A stretch of DNA of 64,000 nucleotides from Dastarcus helophoroides (lineage: Eukaryota > Arthropoda > Insecta > Coleoptera > Bothrideridae), in contig CM053327.1 in the NCBI GenBank assembly GCA_028583605.1, forward strand, positions 1,860,001 through 1,924,000, in the 5' to 3' direction. The notes beneath the pieces are model-generated. The model worked only from the letters and a program-made list of their open reading frames with translations, was not told the DNA's origin and searched no databases. Of the stretch, positions 58,721 to 64,000 are shown piece by piece; position 1 is the stretch's first letter, and every line of letters begins with the position of its first letter. Made by a program: the position numbers and the translations under genes.

Positions 58721-59890
58721 GGTGCTACTAAAAATTAATAACTTTCAGCTAGGCACAAAAATATTTTTTTCATTGCCGTTTTTTATACTAAAGGCTTAAA
58801 AACATTTTATCCTGTAACTTTATCGGTAGGAATTTTTGAGGTCAGCTCTTGCTTAAAAGCAATTTTTTGGTTTCTCGTTTTATTTTCTTACCTCTTGGAA
58901 TCTCGGGAATCGATACCGAATTTTGAAGACTCGCTTCTCAACATAGAGTCGAGAAACATTCACCTATCTTGGGTACAAATCTACCGGAAGGCTTATGCTC
59001 GATATCACTAATCATTGGTACCTGTTAAACAGAATTAAGCAAAATAAAACTATTTAATATAATAATAATAAAGATTATCGAAAAAATAAGAATAAAAATT
59101 CAAATATCAAAATTCGACGTTTCAGTTAACAAAATATAACCAAGTTAAAACAATTATATGGTAAGTAACCCACTTTACTATATTTCACAGAAGTAATCCA
59201 TCTTTCTACTCTTTATTAAAGTACATATATTTGCTTTTAAGTTTATATTAAAATGATTCTGCTTCTTGTCCTTTACTAAAGAAACTTTGCTTTCTGCATT
59301 TTACTAAAATAAATTTGCTTTTCATCTTTTCCTTTGGGCCACTAAATAAAAATTTTCCTTTATATACCTATTATTAAAAGTAAACCTTTTTTGTCATAAA
59401 TATAATCTGGCCTATTACGAGAAAATTTAATATTAAACAAATAATAGATTACTACTTTGTTTTTGCTCATGTGCAAAACAAACAAGCCAGCAAGAACGAG
59501 GAAAAACAAAACTCTTGCTGGCAAGACAAGAATCAAACCAGCAAAACATTATTGTAGGAGCTAGCCTACTAATGACTTACACTGTATTTATTAATTATAT
59601 GGGAGAGCCTAGGAATTAGATTGCCAGACGTCAGGTTTTGCGGAGACTATTCAGTAATTAAGACGTTTCCGGAATGAAAGATGGTCCGAACGTAGATTTG
59701 TTCGGTAATTTAGAATTAGGCGAATATAGAGGACCTTTTTTTGGTCATCGAAAACTATTTACGAGAGAACGAAAATAAAAATATCTAGTATTAGGACCGA
59801 TTTTTTATAACTTTGAAATAGCTGAACGTTTTTATAAATAAAAGTTTTGTTAATCACGGTTCTGCTAAAAATGCCCTAGTAAAACGTAAC
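58721..59890. other. AT-rich region, no gene seen
   Basis: Nothing codable was recognised. GCCAGCAAGA and TCTTGCTGGC near 59490-59525 form a 10-bp inverted repeat. Confidence 0.35.
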
Positions 59891-60229
59891 TTGCCAAAGG
59901 CGTTCTTCGAAATGAATCCCTGTCAACACAGCTCAGTACTAACACAAATTAGCAAATCTGAGGGTGCCATGTTGTACGTAATAATAGCAACAATGTCGTT
60001 TGCGATAAAGCCCAAACAAAGGAGTCCGTCGGATTCAAGCGTGATTTTGTGTGAAATTGAGGGTTCGGTCTTGTTAATTCCTGTCGGCAGGGATGATTGG
60101 CTGGAGTCGCGTGAGTTCGTGTCCAGGACACCATTAGTGGCAGCGGCTCCTAGGATCAAACCCAGGATTTACCTTTTGCTTTATTGCTTTTGTACTTTTG
60201 CTTTCGTGTCCCCCCGTTATTTGCTTTAA
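59891..60229. other. GC-richer segment with overlapping open frames, unassigned
   Basis: A 112-codon frame on the + strand overlaps a 78-codon frame (59923-60159) and a 61-codon frame on the minus strand. The composition is clearly more balanced than the flanks. None of the three translations resembles a family I know. Possibilities are an exon of an unseen gene (either strand), a conserved non-coding element or an old insertion. I do not call a CDS. Confidence 0.25.
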
Positions 60230-60688
60230 TTGGACTTCAAAGATTGCTCGAAATGAGATTTTATTTAACTTCTTATTGTTGTTATTCCTGCGTTTAATAG
60301 CATTTTTATTGCGAAATTGTATAGCTCGGATGCAATTATGAATCGTCTAAAGTTTTCTCTGAGTCGAAGTTTTAATAAATGATTGTACGTCGAATTTAAA
60401 TGGGTTTTTAAGTAGTCTCGGCGTTTTCTTATACTTTTTCGTTTTGTGTAACTTCGATTACAGTTGTTTATTGCCAACTGAAACTTCCAAAGTACATTCC
60501 ATTACAAATTTTAATATAAACAGTAACAAGATTTTTATTTGCAATTGATTAACATACGTAAGAGGGTGTAGCTTTAAAATTTTTCATTTGTTGTAGTAGT
60601 ATTTTATTTTTAATTTAACGAGAGGCATCGGAGCCTCTTTATGTTATTAAGTGACTTAAAATTTGTAAATGTAGGTACGAGATATATC
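60230..60688. other. AT-rich spacer, no gene seen
   Basis: Nothing recognised. The 70-codon minus frame at 60265-60477 has no known domain. Confidence 0.35.
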
Positions 60689-60836
60689 TGTCGTAGCCAT
60701 ATCATCAAATGAGGCGTATTATCAAATGGCTAGTCAGATTATAAAACGCGGCCACATTACAAAATCGTTGTTTAGTTCACATTACTTGAGAATGTGGCTA
60801 CTCTTTCTAGCCATATTAGAATGCAGCTGATCGAGT
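60689..60836 (+). repeat. Left terminal inverted repeat of the integrase transposon
   Basis: It starts TGTCGTAGCCATATCATC and pairs with 63119-63264. It also contains short internal repetition (TATCATCAAATG and TATTATCAAATG). Confidence 0.78.
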
Positions 60837-61057
60837 GAGCGCCAGAATATCAACTAGTTTTGACATTGGTGCTACATTTGAATTAGGAACAAAATTCGGG
60901 AAAGAATATTTAAATAAGACCAATCAATTTTAAAAATAATAAAAATGTTTATGTGGAACGATAAGTAATATAAGTAATTAAACAGTTACAAATAAAAGCT
61001 TATATTATTATTATTTATTGCAGCACGGCCCGCTGTTGTGACATCTGCTGTTGGATT

Positions 61058-62700
61058 TCAAATGGTTTTTAAAACATAAGCATCTTCTGCTGTTACACTG
61101 AATTTCTTGAATCCTTGGCCTCCAAACTCTCTCAATAATATTGGATTTGTATCGAGAATATTTGTTATAGCAGAATTGTGAGCTGTGTCCAAAGTCAGTT
61201 CGTCTCTTGAAAACTAACTTTTCAGACGTCCACGTTCGGTACCTATTTCATAAACTCCCTTTTCCATCTCTATCTTTCCCAAAACATTTTTTGAGTAGAG
61301 CGGACCCCTATCATTTTTAGGTACTGTAATTAAAACGTATTCGTAGATATGCAAATCATTGAATTACTTCTTGGATGTTTCAAGCATTTTTTCTGCAGCT
61401 CTTTTAATTCCTCTGACAGATTCGTTTCTTTCGCTTAAAACTTTTTCTTCCCTGTTACATAACTGGCATATTTCTTGGCCGATTTCTTTACAAAAGGAAC
61501 ATAATGGACATTTAACATTACGTTTACCTGTTTCTGCTTCTTCTGTAGTAGAAACATTTATCAACTTATCAGCGTTTGAGTCCCTTTCTTCAATGTTTGC
61601 ATCATCCATATCGTCCAGATTGATACAATTTCCAACAATAGTTTCTGAAACAATTAATATTACTAATAGCTACCAGAGGATTTAATATTTATCTGGGTAT
61701 TTTAATCTGAAGTATACCTTGATTCGGAGATGCAACTATATAAACAGGCAGCTCCATAATATTAATGCTATTAACAGATTCCTGCTCAAAAATATCTTCT
61801 ACTTGTAAATTTGTTTTGATGGTATTTGAAATAACCACGGGTTCATTTTCGTTAACCATGAGAAGAAATTTCTCCAAGTCTTCTTCTGTTGACACGTTCT
61901 CAATTGTTTTAGTAGGCAAATAGGTAGAATATAAGTCAACTGGGAAGTCAACGCCAAAAAGAGCTGTCTATGGAGATCTCTCTATCATGCGATGGTGCAG
62001 TCAGTTTTTCATCCACTGTACTAAATAGTATCCCAAACACCAGTTTTGGGAGTTATTATCGTCAAGCCATGACCTCAACATCTTTTCAATATCCTGGTAA
62101 CTCTTTTCAACACTTCCTTGACTTTACGAATGTCGAGGGCGACCGCTAATGGCTTTACACGCTGGCCAATATGATTTCAGTTGACGTATTATGGCATTTA
62201 CGAATTCACGTCCATTATCCGATTGTAAAATTTTTGAGGCTCCAAATTTCAGGAAGATTTTTAGTAATACGTCAGCTACTTCCTCATCCTTTTTAGATAT
62301 GAGGGGTGGCAAATAAACAAATTTTGTAAGGTGCTCCTGGTAATTAAGTAGCCATTTGTACTCGCCATCTGGAGTTGATTGTAAGTCAATCAGGTCCACC
62401 TGTCCACGATGGTTCCATTCCTTGTTTATTATAAGTTTTACCACAATTCCTTTGCAGGTATGAGATTTTTTTCAGCCCATTGTTTACAGCACTTCACAAA
62501 AATTTCAATTACAGTGCGAGGAATAGTAAATTTTGATTTCAGGAAAATTTTCATCTTATCCCCATCCCCATGACCAGTAGAAATGTGGGCCTCCATTAAT
62601 TTATCGTAAAATTCCTCAAAAGATACAACAAAAATAATAGGATCGATTTCCTGTTTTCGCTTCTTAATAATTTTTTTGGGCCGCCTATTTTTATGACGTC
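61058..62700 (-). pseudogene. Decayed rve integrase, KRBA2/SCAND3-like
   Basis: The enzyme would cut and join transposon ends with a DDE-type RNase H-fold core. Read on the minus strand, a zinc-binding part comes first (AHISTGHG near 62575-62600, then VKCCKQW, in which the last zinc Cys is Trp). The catalytic core follows at 62444-62124: GQVDLID gives the first Asp, LQSDNGREF the second, and GSVEK near 62110 the Glu. A stop codon replaces the residue two before GSVE's QG, and two further stops follow near 61990-62020 (MKN-stop, RSP-stop). LFGVDFPVDLY and a Cys-rich motif CPLCSFC...CQLC (61440-61510) come next. The C-terminal part reads KNDRGPLYSKNVLGKI and GTERGRLKS, and ends at 61058. These order and motifs match insect proteins annotated KRAB-A domain-containing 2-like. 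A frameshift near 62465 and the stops make it non-functional. Confidence 0.85.
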
Positions 62701-63118
62701 ATAAAGTTTGCTAAAGTTATACTGCTCGTTAGTTCGTTTTTGACAGTTTTGAGCCGCAATTAAAATTTTAATAATTTGCTTTACTCGTTTAATGTTCCAA
62801 GGTTTTTTTTTTCGAGTTTTTTTATCTAGAAGCAGTACGGCGCAAGCGTTGATTGTAGGATTTGATATTTCAACTATGGAATGAAATATAGTATTAAGAA
62901 CTTAACCGGCATAAAATTCATTTAGTCGTGAATACAACGAACACTTTTCGATTGGATGATTATCCATTTTTTAATGAAAATACGTCATTTTTCGGTAAAT
63001 CCTAGAGAACCAAGTGTCATTACAATTTGCAAAATATAATCTAACTCTTTATCAAGTGGCCGACATTCATATAGCCGCTACAATACAAAACTGCTTCATT
63101 TGATAATAAGGCCCTTGG

Positions 63119-63264
63119 CCGGTTAGATGCATTGTAATATGGGTAGAAACAGCAGCCGCATTCTCAAATAATGTGAAATAAACAACGATTTTGTAATGTG
63201 GCCGCGTTTCATAATCTGGCTAGCCATTTAATAATAAGGCGAATTTGATGATATGGCTGCGACT
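63119..63264 (-). repeat. Right terminal inverted repeat of the integrase transposon
   Basis: This is the inverse complement of 60689-60836 with scattered differences. A partial extra copy of its inner words (CATTTGATAATAAGGC) lies just inside, near 63098-63113. Confidence 0.78.
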
Positions 63265-63664
63265 TCTTGACCGCGTCAAAGACCTATTACTACTTAAAGT
63301 GTTCGACGTTTTGCTCACCATCGTAAGGGGTTTCCTTAGAAACACAAGGAACAATAAATGAAAATAACAGAAATACAAGCAAAGTGTACAAAAAATAAAA
63401 GACTAAATTCAAGCAGCAGAGGATGGTAACTTAGTGTATCCACCATGCCAGAGAAAAAACTCTCCTAAAATGAAAATCGGTACAAACCTTCTATCTATTC
63501 AGAATTTTAACATTTTTGAAGTGAAAACTTCTTTATGCCCGCAGAGCGACTTTAGATAAAGAAAAAATTAATGATTTGACGTTACCATCACGCTAATTTG
63601 CCTTACCAGCATGCTCTAATATTAACAGAATTATTTAGTTAATTAGTAGGACGCGAAATAAAAT
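63265..63664. other. Spacer, no gene seen
   Basis: A copy of the short repeat described at 53644 appears at 63425-63490 (CATGCCAGAG, AAACTCTCCTAAAAT). Nothing else was recognised. Confidence 0.4.
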
Positions 63665-63675
63665 AAAAAAATTGC

Positions 63676-63750
63676 GTGATCGGTAGTGGGATTAGAACTC
63701 CGAACTACCACGCAATATGAAATTATTCTACGCATTACACCACAGACTCT
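63676..63750 (-). ncRNA. tRNA-like sequence, probably a SINE head or tRNA pseudogene
   Basis: On the minus strand GTGGTGTAATGCGTAGAAT resembles the D-arm/A-box of a tRNA-Glu type gene, and GGAGTTCTAATCCCAC about 35 bases later resembles the T-arm/B-box. The middle could form a short AATA/TATT stem around ATTTCA, but the acceptor stem is poor. A T-run follows on the same strand. A functional tRNA is unlikely. Confidence 0.4.
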
Positions 63751-63831
63751 AACTAGGAAGAAGCTTAATTCCCTTCATAAACTATCCTTATGCAAATATT
63801 ATATAAGTTAAATTGTTTGAATTGTGTTTTA

Positions 63832-63858
63832 ATTTGATTATTATTATTATTATTATTC
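63832..63858 (+). repeat. ATT trinucleotide microsatellite
   Basis: About eight uninterrupted ATT/TTA units. Confidence 0.9.
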
Positions 63859-64000
63859 ATATTCTCTCCCTAAGCGAAAATTGCCTATATCAGAAAGCAA
63901 AAAACCTTAACAAAATTCGGGCAGACCAGTAGGCTAATATTCAAACTGCGGTGTGAATGATTAATACATTCAAAGCGAGACAAAGGCTAAAGATACGCGT

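Larger units (their letters stand above)
60689..63264 (-). mobile_element. Ginger-like TIR transposon carrying an integrase gene
   Basis: The left terminal repeat (60689-~60836) and right terminal repeat (~63119-63264) are inverted copies of about 148 bp. Read inward, both give GCCATATCATCAAATnnG, then AAATGGCTAG, CGCGGCCACATTACAAAATC and GAATGnGGCT. The left end begins TGTCG and the right AGTCG, so one end base is mutated. Between them lies one decayed integrase gene on the minus strand. This layout (TIRs plus an rve-type integrase, no RT, protease or LTR) is that of Ginger-type DNA transposons. The assignment is inference. No clear target duplication was found. Confidence 0.75.

Noticed and set aside
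1..64000. CRISPR arrays, bacterial operons or ribosomal RNA genes
   Set aside because: None is visible. The content is that of a eukaryotic nuclear genome, and the repeats found are transposons or satellites.

Overview
The window looks like eukaryotic nuclear DNA from an arthropod, most probably an insect. It is very AT-rich, gene-poor and full of decayed transposons typical of insect genomes: Jockey-group and RTE-like non-LTR elements, hAT relics, foldback elements, and Penelope-like or hammerhead-bearing elements. I cannot fix the order or species. Only one clearly intact protein gene is visible: an insect-type cofactor-dependent phosphoglycerate mutase (PGAM) at 34462-35253 on the + strand. 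A second, broken PGAM copy lies in the same orientation at 49997-50788.

Layout. 0-10.4 kb: a dead Jockey-group LINE (905-3842) between T-rich tracts built from a degenerate motif close to TTTTTCAAAATTTCGACTT, with one compositionally normal island (6340-7060). 10.4-10.65 kb: a palindromic element with two inverted hammerhead-like cores. 10.7-20.9 kb: more T-rich tract and featureless AT-rich DNA, plus a tandem pair of hammerhead units (17.99-18.44 kb). 20.9-26.2 kb: an RTE-like LINE on the minus strand, T-rich tract, and a second Jockey-group LINE on the + strand. 26.5-33.9 kb: a tRNA-like relic, two hAT-type non-autonomous elements with nearly intact 8-bp target duplications, a small foldback element and a head-to-head pair of hammerhead units. 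34.4-35.4 kb: the PGAM gene. 35.7-40.06 kb: an array of about 20 degenerate ~200-bp monomers with an ~0.8-kb higher-order period, flanked by a ~115-bp direct repeat. 41.1-46.4 kb: a foldback element with ~0.5-kb inverted arms, an A-rich tract (the same motif, inverted) and a solo arm. 48-50.8 kb: a small foldback element, a hammerhead unit, a Penelope-type GIY-YIG endonuclease fragment, another hammerhead and the PGAM pseudogene. 52-58.7 kb: simple and tandem repeats, a ~1.05-kb TIR element with a nested Penelope-type fragment, and a cluster of three hammerhead units. 60.7-63.3 kb: a ~2.6-kb element with ~150-bp TIRs enclosing a decayed KRBA2/SCAND3-like integrase gene (Ginger-like architecture).

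The most interesting system is a dispersed family of ~340-430-bp units at four loci, in direct tandem or head-to-head pairs. Each better-preserved copy carries a near-consensus type I hammerhead ribozyme with a very short stem III. This matches what is known of metazoan retrozymes and Penelope-like elements. One locus abuts a Penelope-type endonuclease fragment that is followed by a second, sequence-distinct hammerhead. The calls rest on reading sequence and pairing by eye; no search or folding program was run.
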